From NCBI GenBank assembly GCA_021531865.1, contig JAFBIW010000006.1, forward strand, positions 62,001-126,000: a DNA stretch of 64,000 nucleotides. Direction: 5' to 3'. This document shows, piece by piece, positions 33,956 to 43,139 of this stretch. Position 1 is the first letter of the stretch, and each line of letters opens with the position of its first letter. This DNA comes from Butyricicoccus pullicaecorum (GTDB lineage Bacteria > Bacillota > Clostridia > Oscillospirales > Butyricicoccaceae). The translations under genes were made by a program, and so were the position numbers. The notes below the pieces were generated by a model. It was not told the DNA's origin. It did no database searches and saw only the letters and a list, made by a program, of their open reading frames with translations.

Positions 33956-34381
33956 GTGGCAGCTTATATTCCTGTCCCTCGCGATCTTACGAGGGTCAAA
34001 TCAAAAATCCTATTCAACCTGACAAAACGTCAGCTTCTCTGCTTTGGGGCGGGTGCACTTATCGGTGTCCCGTCTTTCTTTTTGCTAAAGGCAGGCGGCA
34101 ATACCAGTATGGCATCCATCTGCATGATTATCATCATGCTGCCGTTCTTCTTCCTCGGAATGTATGAACGGGACGGTCAGCCGCTGGAAAAGATCGCAAA
34201 GCAGTTCATTCAGGCCAAGTTTGTAAGGCCGAAGGTCCGTCCCTATCAGACGAACAACTACTATGCCGTCCTGATCCGTCAGGCACAGGCAGAAATGGAG
34301 GTAAATCACATTGTTTACGGTGAAAAGTCTGTTCCGAAAAACAGAAAAAAGAAACCTGAACATGCCGAAGAATCTGACTAA
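33956..34381 (+). CDS. PrgI-family protein (VirB3-like)
   Basis: A 141-residue protein with PVPRDLTRVKSKILFNLTKRQL followed by two membrane segments (about residues 27-45 and 52-68) and a polar C-terminus. This is the PrgI pattern of Gram-positive conjugation systems, taken as the VirB3 counterpart. The start is GTG at 33956 with AAGGAGG upstream. Its last 70 bases overlap the start of the virB4 gene, matching the usual VirB3-VirB4 coupling. Confidence 0.87.
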   Translation: MAAYIPVPRDLTRVKSKILFNLTKRQLLCFGAGALIGVPSFFLLKAGGNTSMASICMIIIMLPFFFLGMYERDGQPLEKIAKQFIQAKFVRPKVRPYQTNNYYAVLIRQAQAEMEVNHIVYGEKSVPKNRKKKPEHAEESD

Positions 34382-36749
34382 GGCTCAGGCAAGACAGGTT
34401 CAGGAGATCATCGACCGCGCAAGGCGTGATGACGGCATTCCCCGCACCGCGCAGCAGTCGATCCCGTTCCAGCGTATGTTCCCGGATGGCATCTGCCGTG
34501 TCAGCGACAAGTATTACACCAAGACCATCCAGTATCAGGATATCAACTATCAGCTGGCTCAGCAGGAGGACAAGACCGCGATCTTCGAAGAGTGGTGCTC
34601 CTTCCTGAATTTTTTCGACAGCTCCATCCACTTCGAGCTGTCTTTTATGAATATGGCGACGGATGCCGAAGTTTTTGAGAAGAACATCCGCATTCCGTAC
34701 CGCAACGACAGCTTCAACAATGTCCGCAGCGAGTACAGTCAGATGCTGAAGATGCAGCTCGCTCAGGGCAATAACGGTCTGACAAAGACCAAGTATATCA
34801 CCTTCGGCATTGAAGCCGAGTCCATGCGCGAGGCAAAGCCCCGCCTGGAGCATGTGCAGACCAACCTGATGAATAACTTCAAGCGCCTCGGCGTGTCGGC
34901 GAGGGTGCTGAATGGGAAGGAACGTCTGCAGCTCATGCATGCCATGTTTCACATGGGCGACAATGACCGTTTTTACTTCGACTGGAGCTGGCTGGCAGGC
35001 TCCGGACTTTCCGTGAAGGACTTCATTGCTCCCACATCCTTCTCTTTCCCGGGCGGCAAAACCTTTACCATGGGCAGCCTGTACGGAGCCATGAGTTATC
35101 TGCAGATCACAGCATCGGATCTTTCCGACCAGCTTCTGAAGGATTTTCTGGATATGGAGTCCAGCGAGATCGTCACCATGCACATCCAGTCGGTAGACCA
35201 GACCGCTGCCATCAAGCAGATCAAGCACACCATTACCGAGCTTGACCGCAGCAAGATTGAGGAGCAGAAAAAGGCAGTCCGTTCCGGTTATGACATGGAC
35301 ATTATCCCTTCCGATCTGGCTACCTACGGCAAGGATGCGAAGGCCCTTCTGAAGGAGCTGCAGTCTCAGAATGAGCGTATGTTCCTGATTACCTTCCTGA
35401 TCATGAATACCGGTAAGACCCAGCAGGAGCTTGAGAACAACGTGTTTCAGGCGTCCTCCATTGCGCAGAAGCACAACTGCAACCTGCGAAGACTGGATTT
35501 CCAGCAGGAGCAGGGTCTCATGAGCAGTCTCCCTCTTGCCAACAACCTGATTGAGATCCAGCGAGCCCTGACCACCAGCTCTACGGCGATCTTTATTCCC
35601 TTCACCACACAGGAGCTGTTTCAGAATGGCGATGAGGCCTTATATTACGGCCTGAATGCCCTTTCCAACAACCTGATCATGGTGGATCGAAAGAAGCTGA
35701 AGAATCCGAACGGTCTGATCCTCGGTACGCCCGGTTCCGGCAAATCCTTCTCGGCAAAGCGTGAGATCACCAATGCCTTCCTGGTTACCGACGATGATAT
35801 CATCATCTGCGATCCTGAAGCCGAGTACACGGCACTGGTCAACTGTCTGGAGGGCCAGGTTATCAAGATCAGTCCGACCAGCACCCACTATATCAACCCC
35901 ATGGATATCAATGAGTCCTACTCCGAGGATGATAATCCTCTTGCACTGAAGGCGGACTTCATTCTTTCCCTCTGCGAACTGATCGTTGGTGGTAAGGATG
36001 GCCTGCAGCCCATCGAAAAGACGGTGATTGACCGTTGTGTGCACCAGATCTATCAGCACTACTTCGAGGATCCTAAACCGGAGAACATGCCGCTTCTGGA
36101 GGATCTCTACAATGCTCTCTTGCAGCAGGAGGAAAAGGAAGCCCATCGTGTGGCAACCGCACTCGAAATCTATGTCAAGAGCTCCCTGAACCTTTTCAAC
36201 CACAGAACCAACGTCGATATCCGGAACCGTTTCGTCTGCTATGACATTAAGGAGCTGGGTAAGCAGTTGAAAAAGCTCGGCATGCTGATTGTTCAGGATC
36301 AGGTCTGGGGCCGCGTTACGGCCAACCGTTCTGCCGGTAAGACGACCCGCTACTATATGGACGAGTTCCACCTTCTTCTGAAGGAGGAGCAGACTGCTTC
36401 CTATTCCGTAGAGATCTGGAAGCGCTTTCGTAAATGGGGCGGCATTCCCACCGGTATCACCCAGAACGTAAAGGACCTGCTTTCCAGCCGCGAGGTGGAG
36501 AACATCTTCGAAAACTCAGACTTTGTGTATATGCTGAACCAGGCTGCCGGTGACCGCCAGATTCTGGCGCAGCAGCTGAATATTTCTCCCCATCAGCTTT
36601 CCTATGTGACCCACTCCGGAGAAGGCGAAGGTCTCCTGTTCTACGGCAATGTCATCCTGCCCTTCGTGGATCATTTCCCGACGGATCTGGAGCTCTACCG
36701 TATCATGACCACAAAGCTGTCCGAGGTGACAGAAGCAAAGGCGGTGTGA
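34311..36749 (+). CDS. VirB4/TraE-type conjugation ATPase
   Basis: An 812-residue ATPase that powers the mating channel. Walker A is GTPGSGKSF (about residues 472-480), followed by DDDIIICDPEAEY and the later YYMDEFHLLL (Walker B, about residue 683) and TGITQNV. I take the TTG at 34311 as start because GGAGG lies nine bases upstream; ATG at 34362 (MPKNLTKAQ) is in frame but lacks a ribosome site. It overlaps prgI and is followed by the peptidoglycan hydrolase after one base. Confidence 0.93.
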   Translation: MFTVKSLFRKTEKRNLNMPKNLTKAQARQVQEIIDRARRDDGIPRTAQQSIPFQRMFPDGICRVSDKYYTKTIQYQDINYQLAQQEDKTAIFEEWCSFLNFFDSSIHFELSFMNMATDAEVFEKNIRIPYRNDSFNNVRSEYSQMLKMQLAQGNNGLTKTKYITFGIEAESMREAKPRLEHVQTNLMNNFKRLGVSARVLNGKERLQLMHAMFHMGDNDRFYFDWSWLAGSGLSVKDFIAPTSFSFPGGKTFTMGSLYGAMSYLQITASDLSDQLLKDFLDMESSEIVTMHIQSVDQTAAIKQIKHTITELDRSKIEEQKKAVRSGYDMDIIPSDLATYGKDAKALLKELQSQNERMFLITFLIMNTGKTQQELENNVFQASSIAQKHNCNLRRLDFQQEQGLMSSLPLANNLIEIQRALTTSSTAIFIPFTTQELFQNGDEALYYGLNALSNNLIMVDRKKLKNPNGLILGTPGSGKSFSAKREITNAFLVTDDDIIICDPEAEYTALVNCLEGQVIKISPTSTHYINPMDINESYSEDDNPLALKADFILSLCELIVGGKDGLQPIEKTVIDRCVHQIYQHYFEDPKPENMPLLEDLYNALLQQEEKEAHRVATALEIYVKSSLNLFNHRTNVDIRNRFVCYDIKELGKQLKKLGMLIVQDQVWGRVTANRSAGKTTRYYMDEFHLLLKEEQTASYSVEIWKRFRKWGGIPTGITQNVKDLLSSREVENIFENSDFVYMLNQAAGDRQILAQQLNISPHQLSYVTHSGEGEGLLFYGNVILPFVDHFPTDLELYRIMTTKLSEVTEAKAV

Positions 36750-36750
36750 T

Positions 36751-38529
36751 ATGGCAAAGAAAGCGACTAGGCTCCAGTTCACAGAGGACGAGCTTGCAAA
36801 TCCCAAGGTAAAAAAGGCTGCGTCCAAAGCCGAACAGGTGGCGGACAAGGCAGACCGGGCAGCAGCAAAAACGCCGAAGAAGAGAAAGCTGAAGCTGGAT
36901 GAAGATAAGGCAGCCGGACGAAAGGCGCACCTCACCTTTGAAAAGCAGGAGATCCCTGTCGGTGAACTGACCGGCAGGGGCAACCGTTTCACCAGATCGG
37001 CGGTTCATTCCACGGCTGCAGCCGCGTCCGGAACGATTCACGGACAGATTTCCGCCAATAACCAGGACGATAATACGGCAGTCCAGGCTGTTGATACCTC
37101 AGCAGAAGCAGCAGAGGTCAGTGCACATGCCATTGATCATGCGGTCTACAGCAAGAAGCTGAAGTCCTATGAAAAGGCAGAGCATCTGCAGACCAAATCC
37201 GATGCCGCCAATGTGGAAGCCATCTATCAGCAGCGTATGGCGGAGCATCCGGAGGAATTCTCCAACCCGGTATCCCGCTGGCAGCAGAAAAAGGCGATCC
37301 GAAAAGAATATGCGGCAGCCAGACGAGCTGAAGAAACAGCGGCAAATGCAAGTGCGGCAGCCAAGGAAGGTGCTGCCGGGGTAAAAACCCTTGGGCAGAG
37401 GCTTGTTGACTTCAAGGACAAGGCCTTTGAGTATGTGACCGAGCATCCGCAGGTGTTTCTGGCTATTGGAGCATTAGCGGTTCTGATCATGATCGTTTCG
37501 TCATCGCTGTCTTCCTGCTCTGCTTTCCTTCCGGGAGGTTCCGGAGCCATTGTGGCAACCACGTTTACAGCAGAGGATGAAGATATCATCGGCGCAAACA
37601 ACGACTACAAGGCGCTGGAAGCAGAGCTGCAGCGGAAGGTCAATAACATCGAATCCACCTATCCCGGCTATGACGAATACAACTACTTTCTGGACGAGAT
37701 CGGCCATGACCCCTATCAGCTGGCAGCCTATCTGACGGTTCAATTCGAGGATTATACCCGAAGCGAGGTTCAGTCCACTTTGCGTTCCCTCTTTGATCGT
37801 CAGTATGAGCTGAAGCTTGAGGAAAAGGTCGAGATCCGGTACCGGACAGAGACCAGAACAGGCACCACCACTTCCACGGATCCGGAGACCGGCGAAGTAA
37901 CGGAGGAGGAATACGAATATGAGGTTGAGGTTCCTTATGAGTACTACATCCTCAATGTCACACTGACCAATAAGAACCTGGGACATGTGATCACAGAGTC
38001 CGGCGGTATGAATGAGGATCAGGCGGAGCGTTATGCTATCCTGCTTCAGACCAAGGGCAATAAGGAATATCTTTTTGCGGATGATCCTTATGTCACGACC
38101 AGCAGTGAGTATCTGAAATACGACATTCCGGGTGAAGCGCTGACGGATGAGCGATTTGCCAACATGATCCGTGAAGCGGAGAAATATCTGGGCTATCCCT
38201 ATGTCTGGGGCGGTTCTTCCCCTTCCACCAGCTTTGACTGCTCCGGTTTTGTTTCATGGGTAATCAATCACTGCGGAAATGGTTGGAATGTGGGCCGCCT
38301 GACGGCAAGCGGTTTGATGAATCACTGCTCCATTATCCGGCCAAGTGAGGCAAAGCCCGGTGACCTGGTTTTCTTCCAGGGAACCTACAACACATCGGGG
38401 GCCAGCCATGTCGGTATTTATGTCGGTAACGGCATGATGATCCACTGCGGAAACCCGATTTCCTATGCATCTATCAACACGTCCTACTGGCAGCAGCACT
38501 TCTATTGCTATGGACGAATTCCTGATTAA
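36751..38529 (+). CDS. NlpC/P60 peptidoglycan hydrolase of the mating apparatus
   Basis: A 592-residue membrane-anchored hydrolase. A long charged cytoplasmic part (about residues 1-225) is followed by one membrane helix (about 230-255), a spacer, and a C-terminal NlpC/P60 domain with FDCSGFVSWV (catalytic Cys, about residue 492), ASHVGIYVGNG (His) and the final GRIPD. It would open the cell wall for the mating channel. Tn1549-like elements carry the same gene after virB4 (CD1108 family). In place of a separate lysozyme domain there is only the P60 domain. Confidence 0.9.
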   Translation: MAKKATRLQFTEDELANPKVKKAASKAEQVADKADRAAAKTPKKRKLKLDEDKAAGRKAHLTFEKQEIPVGELTGRGNRFTRSAVHSTAAAASGTIHGQISANNQDDNTAVQAVDTSAEAAEVSAHAIDHAVYSKKLKSYEKAEHLQTKSDAANVEAIYQQRMAEHPEEFSNPVSRWQQKKAIRKEYAAARRAEETAANASAAAKEGAAGVKTLGQRLVDFKDKAFEYVTEHPQVFLAIGALAVLIMIVSSSLSSCSAFLPGGSGAIVATTFTAEDEDIIGANNDYKALEAELQRKVNNIESTYPGYDEYNYFLDEIGHDPYQLAAYLTVQFEDYTRSEVQSTLRSLFDRQYELKLEEKVEIRYRTETRTGTTTSTDPETGEVTEEEYEYEVEVPYEYYILNVTLTNKNLGHVITESGGMNEDQAERYAILLQTKGNKEYLFADDPYVTTSSEYLKYDIPGEALTDERFANMIREAEKYLGYPYVWGGSSPSTSFDCSGFVSWVINHCGNGWNVGRLTASGLMNHCSIIRPSEAKPGDLVFFQGTYNTSGASHVGIYVGNGMMIHCGNPISYASINTSYWQQHFYCYGRIPD

Positions 38530-38543
38530 AGGAGGTAACGCAA

Positions 38544-38810
38544 GTGACTAAGCTTGAGAAAATCGGCGCTGATCTGAAGCGTGCCCGCATAAAGCAGGCT
38601 GAATGGAATCAGCGTGTGAAGGATCTGGAGAACCGCTATCGTGAGGAGGAAAACAGTGTGATTCATTCCATGGTTCACGCTGCCAATCTGACTCCTGAGC
38701 AGCTTGCCCAGATTATCGAACTGGCAGCCAAAGGAGCTGTCGGTGTTTATCCGGAACAGGCCGATATGCCTGAAATCAATAACGAGGAGGACAGAGAAAA
38801 TGAATATTAA
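38544..38810 (+). CDS. DUF4315 family protein
   Basis: An 88-residue helical protein ([34 protein letters not shown]) with the coiled-coil look and position of DUF4315, always found between the P60 hydrolase and the DUF4366 protein in these elements. GTG start at 38544 after AAAGGAGG. Function unknown. It overlaps the next gene by eleven bases. Confidence 0.82.
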   Translation: MTKLEKIGADLKRARIKQAEWNQRVKDLENRYREEENSVIHSMVHAANLTPEQLAQIIELAAKGAVGVYPEQADMPEINNEEDRENEY

Positions 38811-39933
38811 GAGAATGATGGCAGGACTCATGGCAGGTATCCTGATGATGGGAACCCTTTCTACGACCTGCTTTGCAGCTGCAGCAGACAGTGACAGCAC
38901 AGAAAAGAAGCCCGAGGTAATCTCAGAAAATACGACTACCACCCCTGATGTGGCGGGCACGGAGGAAACGGAGGAGGAAAAGCTCCCTTACGATGTAAGC
39001 GTTGATGAGGACGGCAATTACACCTTCTCCTTCGGTGACTGGGAATGGTCCACCGAAGACATGGAAACGGATGGAACCGACGCAGCGGTCAATAACAAGG
39101 TCAGAAGTTATCTGAACCTTCGCTCCGGTTCCGGCACGGAATATGAGATCATCGGCCATTTGCTTCCCGGCGAAAAGGTCCAGGTGATCAGCGAGGATGG
39201 CGACTGGTACCAGGTTGTTATTCCCGAGAGAACCGGCTATGTGTATAAGGACTATGTGGACATGCTGAAAAAGGAAGAAGAAAGCGGAACCATTGATGAA
39301 GAATTCCTGGCAATGCTGCTTTATCTCATGATGAGCAGCATGAATCAGACTGACAACTCTCTTCCTCTTACCCCTGACGGCAACCTGACACTGGTTGATG
39401 ATATCGGTTCTTCTACGGAGGCCGGTCAGCAGTTCATTACCATGGTTACCAAATCCGGCAACTACTTCTACCTGATCATCGACCGCAATGACAAAGGCGA
39501 AGAGAATGTGCATCTCCTGAACATGGTAGACGAAGCGGATCTCTTTGCGCTCATGGATGAGGAGCAGGTAAAGGCGTTCCAGACGGCACAGGATGCCGCC
39601 AATGCCGAGGAAGAGGAACCTGCTGTTACTCCGCCTGTACCTGATGAAGATGCAGAGTCTGAAAAGCAGGAGCCTCAGGTGACGGAAAAGAAGCCTGTGA
39701 ACATGCTTCCTATCGTTGGTGTGATCGCCGTCCTGATTGCCTGCGGAGGCGGCTACTTTATGATGCAGACGAAAAAGAAAAAGGCCTCTGAACAGAGACC
39801 CGATCCGGATGCGGATTATACCGAGGATGACGACGATGAGGAGTATGAAATTCCAACGGACGATGCCGACGATGACATCGACTATTTGGATGAGGAAGAT
39901 TCAATCGACGACAATGAGACCTCTAAGGAATAA
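38800..39933 (+). CDS. DUF4366 surface protein with SH3 domain
   Basis: A 377-residue exported protein. Signal peptide ([18 protein letters not shown]...CFA, about residues 1-25), then an acidic linker, an SH3b-like wall-binding domain ([17 protein letters not shown] to [10 protein letters not shown], about 105-155), the DUF4366 core (about 165-270), a Pro/Glu spacer, one membrane helix ([20 protein letters not shown]) and a very acidic tail. It is anchored with a large outside part and probably helps shape the mating apparatus at the cell wall. I start at 38800 because CGAGGAGG lies nine bases upstream and the signal peptide begins there. Confidence 0.88.
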   Translation: MNIKRMMAGLMAGILMMGTLSTTCFAAAADSDSTEKKPEVISENTTTTPDVAGTEETEEEKLPYDVSVDEDGNYTFSFGDWEWSTEDMETDGTDAAVNNKVRSYLNLRSGSGTEYEIIGHLLPGEKVQVISEDGDWYQVVIPERTGYVYKDYVDMLKKEEESGTIDEEFLAMLLYLMMSSMNQTDNSLPLTPDGNLTLVDDIGSSTEAGQQFITMVTKSGNYFYLIIDRNDKGEENVHLLNMVDEADLFALMDEEQVKAFQTAQDAANAEEEEPAVTPPVPDEDAESEKQEPQVTEKKPVNMLPIVGVIAVLIACGGGYFMMQTKKKKASEQRPDPDADYTEDDDDEEYEIPTDDADDDIDYLDEEDSIDDNETSKE

Positions 39934-39945
39934 GGGCATGGCCCG

Positions 39946-39970
39946 GGGCGGTTAAATCCGCCCTTTTACA
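39946..39970 (+). terminator. Terminator after the DUF4366 gene
   Basis: GGGCGG (39946-39951) pairs with CCGCCC (39958-39963) and is followed by TTTTAC. Confidence 0.72.
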
Positions 39971-40041
39971 TAGCAGGTGCTTAATATCTTGGGCAGAAAT
40001 CTCTGGGTATGCAAATTGCATTCGAAGTATAACATTTTGTG

Positions 40042-40050
40042 TGATATAAT
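40042..40050 (+). promoter_or_regulatory. Extended -10 promoter of the EcsC-like cargo gene
   Basis: TGATATAAT gives a perfect TATAAT (40045-40050) with the TGn extension; no good -35 is present. It lies 70 bases before the gene in an AT-rich island. Confidence 0.55.
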
Positions 40051-40118
40051 AATAATTGGGTTATTGGGCGTTTTATGACCAATTGATAGCCACGAACTGG
40101 TCCGAAAGGAATATTACC

Positions 40119-40955
40119 ATGAAAGATAATATTATTGAAAAAGTTAAGGAAGAAATAACGTTCGAAAACGTTCTTGCTACAGCGATGAAAGCACCTGGAG
40201 TAAAAGTAAATCGTGTAAAGTTTCTTCGAAAAGAACTTAAAAAATACTGCTCAGATGACGTGATTTCTTCAGCTATCAACTCAAACCCAGCAAAGGCTGG
40301 TATTCCAAGAGAACTGATTGATAAGATATCAAAGCAGATTATCAATTATGAAACAACAAAAGTAACGGGAATATCTATGGCAGCAAGTATTCCCGGTGGA
40401 GCTGCAGCTGTTGGAGCCGCTGCGGCGGATATTACCTCTTATTTTGCTTTCATATTAAGAACAGTCCAAGAACTGGCATATCTTTATGGTTTCGAGCAGT
40501 TTGATCTGAATGATGACGAAGTAGACGCGGAAACGATGAATACGGTTCTCCTGTTTATTGGTGTCATGTTTGGAGTACAAGGCGCAGCTTCAACATTGCA
40601 GAAGTTTGCAAATGTTCTCGCAAAACAGATTTCGAAGAAATTGGCTCAGAAAGCATTAACAAAAGGAACAATCTATCCAATCGTGAAAAAGGTGGCAACC
40701 AGCGTCGGAATTCGTATGACAAAGCAGATATTTGCTGATACAGTAGCTTCGGCGGTTCCGATTCTGGGCGGTGCATTATCCGGGGGCTTAACATATGCAA
40801 TGTTTAGACCTGGATGTATGAAACTCAGGAGAAATCTAAGATCCTATAATTTGTGCAATCCTGAGTTTTACAAAAGTGCAAGTGAAGAACCAGATAAAGA
40901 AGTAATAGATGTAGAATTTGTGGAAACAGATTCTATAGATAACGAGAGCGAATAA
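40119..40955 (+). CDS. EcsC-like cargo protein
   Basis: A 278-residue protein between the DUF4366 and topoisomerase genes. A Gly/Ala-rich amphipathic region (SIPGGAAAVGAAAADITSYFAFILRTVQELAYLYGFEQFD, split over residues about 90-130) and two further hydrophobic helices resemble the EcsC family, whose function is not settled. The C-terminus is acidic (EVIDVEFVETDSIDNE). It is much AT-richer than its neighbours and has its own promoter and flanking hairpins, so it looks like inserted cargo. I start at ATG 40119 (AAAGGA eight bases upstream). Family call is tentative. Confidence 0.6.
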   Translation: MKDNIIEKVKEEITFENVLATAMKAPGVKVNRVKFLRKELKKYCSDDVISSAINSNPAKAGIPRELIDKISKQIINYETTKVTGISMAASIPGGAAAVGAAAADITSYFAFILRTVQELAYLYGFEQFDLNDDEVDAETMNTVLLFIGVMFGVQGAASTLQKFANVLAKQISKKLAQKALTKGTIYPIVKKVATSVGIRMTKQIFADTVASAVPILGGALSGGLTYAMFRPGCMKLRRNLRSYNLCNPEFYKSASEEPDKEVIDVEFVETDSIDNESE

Positions 40956-40957
40956 CC

Positions 40958-41008
40958 CTTACATACCCCTCCCTTCCACCTCGGATCGGAGGGGTAATTC
41001 TATGTAAG
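40958..41008 (+). promoter_or_regulatory. Long hairpin before topB covering part of its ribosome site
   Basis: TACCCCTC (40964-40971) pairs with GAGGGGTA (40989-40996), and the outer CTTACATA (40958-40965) can pair with TATGTAAG (41001-41008), which runs into the AAGGAGG of topB. It may act as a terminator of the cargo gene, as translational control of topB, or both. Confidence 0.5.
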
Positions 41009-41021
41009 GAGGAAACCCACA

Positions 41022-43139
41022 ATGAAACTCGTACTTGCCGAGAAACCCTCGGTTGCCCAGTCCCTGGCCAAGGTTCTGGGTGCAAACAAACGATGCGACG
41101 GTTATCTGGAGGGCAATGGCTATATCGTCAGCTGGTGCGTTGGGCATCTGGTAGAGCTCTCACCGCCGGAGGCCTACGATGAGACCTATGCCAAATGGCG
41201 ACTTGCAGATCTTCCAATCCTGCCATCTACCTGGAAGTATCAGGTCTCATCTTCTACTAAGAAGCAATTCGGTATCCTGAAAAAGCTGATGAAGCGAGAT
41301 GATGTCGAAAGCCTTGTCTGCGCAACGGATGCCGGACGTGAAGGCGAACTTATTTTCCGTCTGGTCTATCATCAGGCAGGCTGCAGGAAGCCTTTCGAAA
41401 GGCTCTGGATTTCCAGCATGGAGGATCAGGCCATCAAGGATGGATTTTCCCACCTGGAACCGTCAACCAAATATGATGCTTTGTATGAAGCAGCCCTTTG
41501 CCGGGAGCGTGCCGACTGGATCGTCGGAATGAACGCCACCCGGCTTTTTTCATGCCTGTATCACCAGACGCTGAACATTGGCCGCGTAATGACACCGACT
41601 CTGGCGATGGTCGTTATGCGTGATGCCGAGATCGCCGCCTTCCAGCCGAAGCCCTTCTACACCGTGCAGCTTGGACTGAACGGTATCACCGCAGCCAGCA
41701 GGCGTTTTGATGAAAAAGGTGATGCACAGCAGCTGCTTGCCAAATGTAAGGAGACCATGAAAGCCGTGATCAAGTCAATGGACCGAAAGGAGAAAACGGA
41801 GCGAGCCCCGCTTCTCTATGATCTGACAGGTCTGCAGCGAGATGCCAACCGTATCCTCGGCTTTACAGCACAGCAGACGCTGGACTACACCCAGGCGCTT
41901 TATGAAAAGAAGTTGGTGACCTATCCCCGTACCGACAGCAGATATCTGACGGATGACATGAAGCCGATGCTGCCTTCCCTCATTTCTCAGGTGGCGGAGA
42001 AAATCGGTGTTGATGCATCCGCATTGAAATCTGACGACAACACAGAAATCGCCGTAGATGTGATGTGTGACAGCGGAAAGGTCGGCGATCACCATGCCAT
42101 CATTACGACAAAAACCATGTGTTCAGCCAATCTTACCGAGCTTCCCTCCGGAGAGAAGGCTATTCTTCAGCTGATTGCGGTTAGGCTGCTTTGTGCGGCA
42201 GCTCCCGACCATCGCTATGCGGAGGATACCATTGTCCTGACCTGCGGCGGCGAAGAATTTTCGAAAAAGATCAAGACGGTCCTCTTTGGAGGCTGGAAAG
42301 ACATCTGGCAGCGGTTCTATCCGTTGAAGGATAAGGAAAAGGAAGCCTATACCGGACCGACCCTTTCGTCGGATGCCGTTGTATCTTTATCCCAGACAGA
42401 AATCAAGGAAGGAAAAACAACTGCGCCGAAGCGATTCACTGAGGACACCCTCCTCTCTGCCATGGAGACCGCCGGTTCCGAGGATATTCCGGAAGACGCT
42501 GAACGAAAAGGCCTTGGAACCCCAGCCACTCGGGCAGGCACGATTGAAAAGCTGGTTCAGAAAGGCTTCATGGAGCGTAAAGGTGATAAGAAAACACGCT
42601 ATCTTGTTTCCACCGATAAGGGTAATTCTCTGATCACGGTCATGCCGGAGCAGATTCAGTCTGCTTCTATGACAGCAGACTGGGAGCAAAAGCTTCTTCG
42701 GATGGAGCATGGCGATTATGAGGCCCAGGACTTCATGCGGGAGATCACCGACATGATATCCGGGCTGGTTCAAAACTACGAAGCTGTGAAAGGAGCAGAA
42801 ACACTTATGTCAGATCACAAACGAGTCGGAGCCTGCCCCTGCTGTCAGGCGGATGTGCTGGAAAAACAGAAGGGCTGGTTCTGCAGCAACAAGGAATGTC
42901 GCTTTGTTCTCTGGAAGGACAATGCCTTTTTCAAGAGCATTGGAAAGCACCTCTCCTCCGGCATGGTTGAGAAGCTGCTTTCGGATGGCCGCATTCGCCT
43001 GAAGGACTGCAAGAGTCAGAAATCCGGAAAGAACTACAATGCCACTTTGCTTCTCTCCACGGAAGAGAACGGGCGGGCCAACTTTCATCTGGAATTTGAA
43101 AACAGCCGCAGCGGCACCAAGGGAGGTGGAGAAAAATGA
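41022..43139 (+). CDS. topB: DNA topoisomerase III
   Basis: A 705-residue type IA topoisomerase. The TOPRIM domain has LAEKPSVAQSLAKVLG and ATDAGREGELIF (about residues 102-113). The active-site tyrosine is in TYPRTDSRYL (about residue 302). The C-terminal zinc region is CPCCQADVLEKQKGWFCSNKEC (in two CxxC-like pairs, about residues 605-626). In conjugative elements it relaxes or decatenates DNA during transfer and replication. It overlaps the next gene by four bases. Confidence 0.94.
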   Translation: MKLVLAEKPSVAQSLAKVLGANKRCDGYLEGNGYIVSWCVGHLVELSPPEAYDETYAKWRLADLPILPSTWKYQVSSSTKKQFGILKKLMKRDDVESLVCATDAGREGELIFRLVYHQAGCRKPFERLWISSMEDQAIKDGFSHLEPSTKYDALYEAALCRERADWIVGMNATRLFSCLYHQTLNIGRVMTPTLAMVVMRDAEIAAFQPKPFYTVQLGLNGITAASRRFDEKGDAQQLLAKCKETMKAVIKSMDRKEKTERAPLLYDLTGLQRDANRILGFTAQQTLDYTQALYEKKLVTYPRTDSRYLTDDMKPMLPSLISQVAEKIGVDASALKSDDNTEIAVDVMCDSGKVGDHHAIITTKTMCSANLTELPSGEKAILQLIAVRLLCAAAPDHRYAEDTIVLTCGGEEFSKKIKTVLFGGWKDIWQRFYPLKDKEKEAYTGPTLSSDAVVSLSQTEIKEGKTTAPKRFTEDTLLSAMETAGSEDIPEDAERKGLGTPATRAGTIEKLVQKGFMERKGDKKTRYLVSTDKGNSLITVMPEQIQSASMTADWEQKLLRMEHGDYEAQDFMREITDMISGLVQNYEAVKGAETLMSDHKRVGACPCCQADVLEKQKGWFCSNKECRFVLWKDNAFFKSIGKHLSSGMVEKLLSDGRIRLKDCKSQKSGKNYNATLLLSTEENGRANFHLEFENSRSGTKGGGEK

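Noticed and set aside
34206-36371. Long minus-strand frames opposite virB4
   Set aside because: Shadows of the VirB4 ATPase; no independent support.
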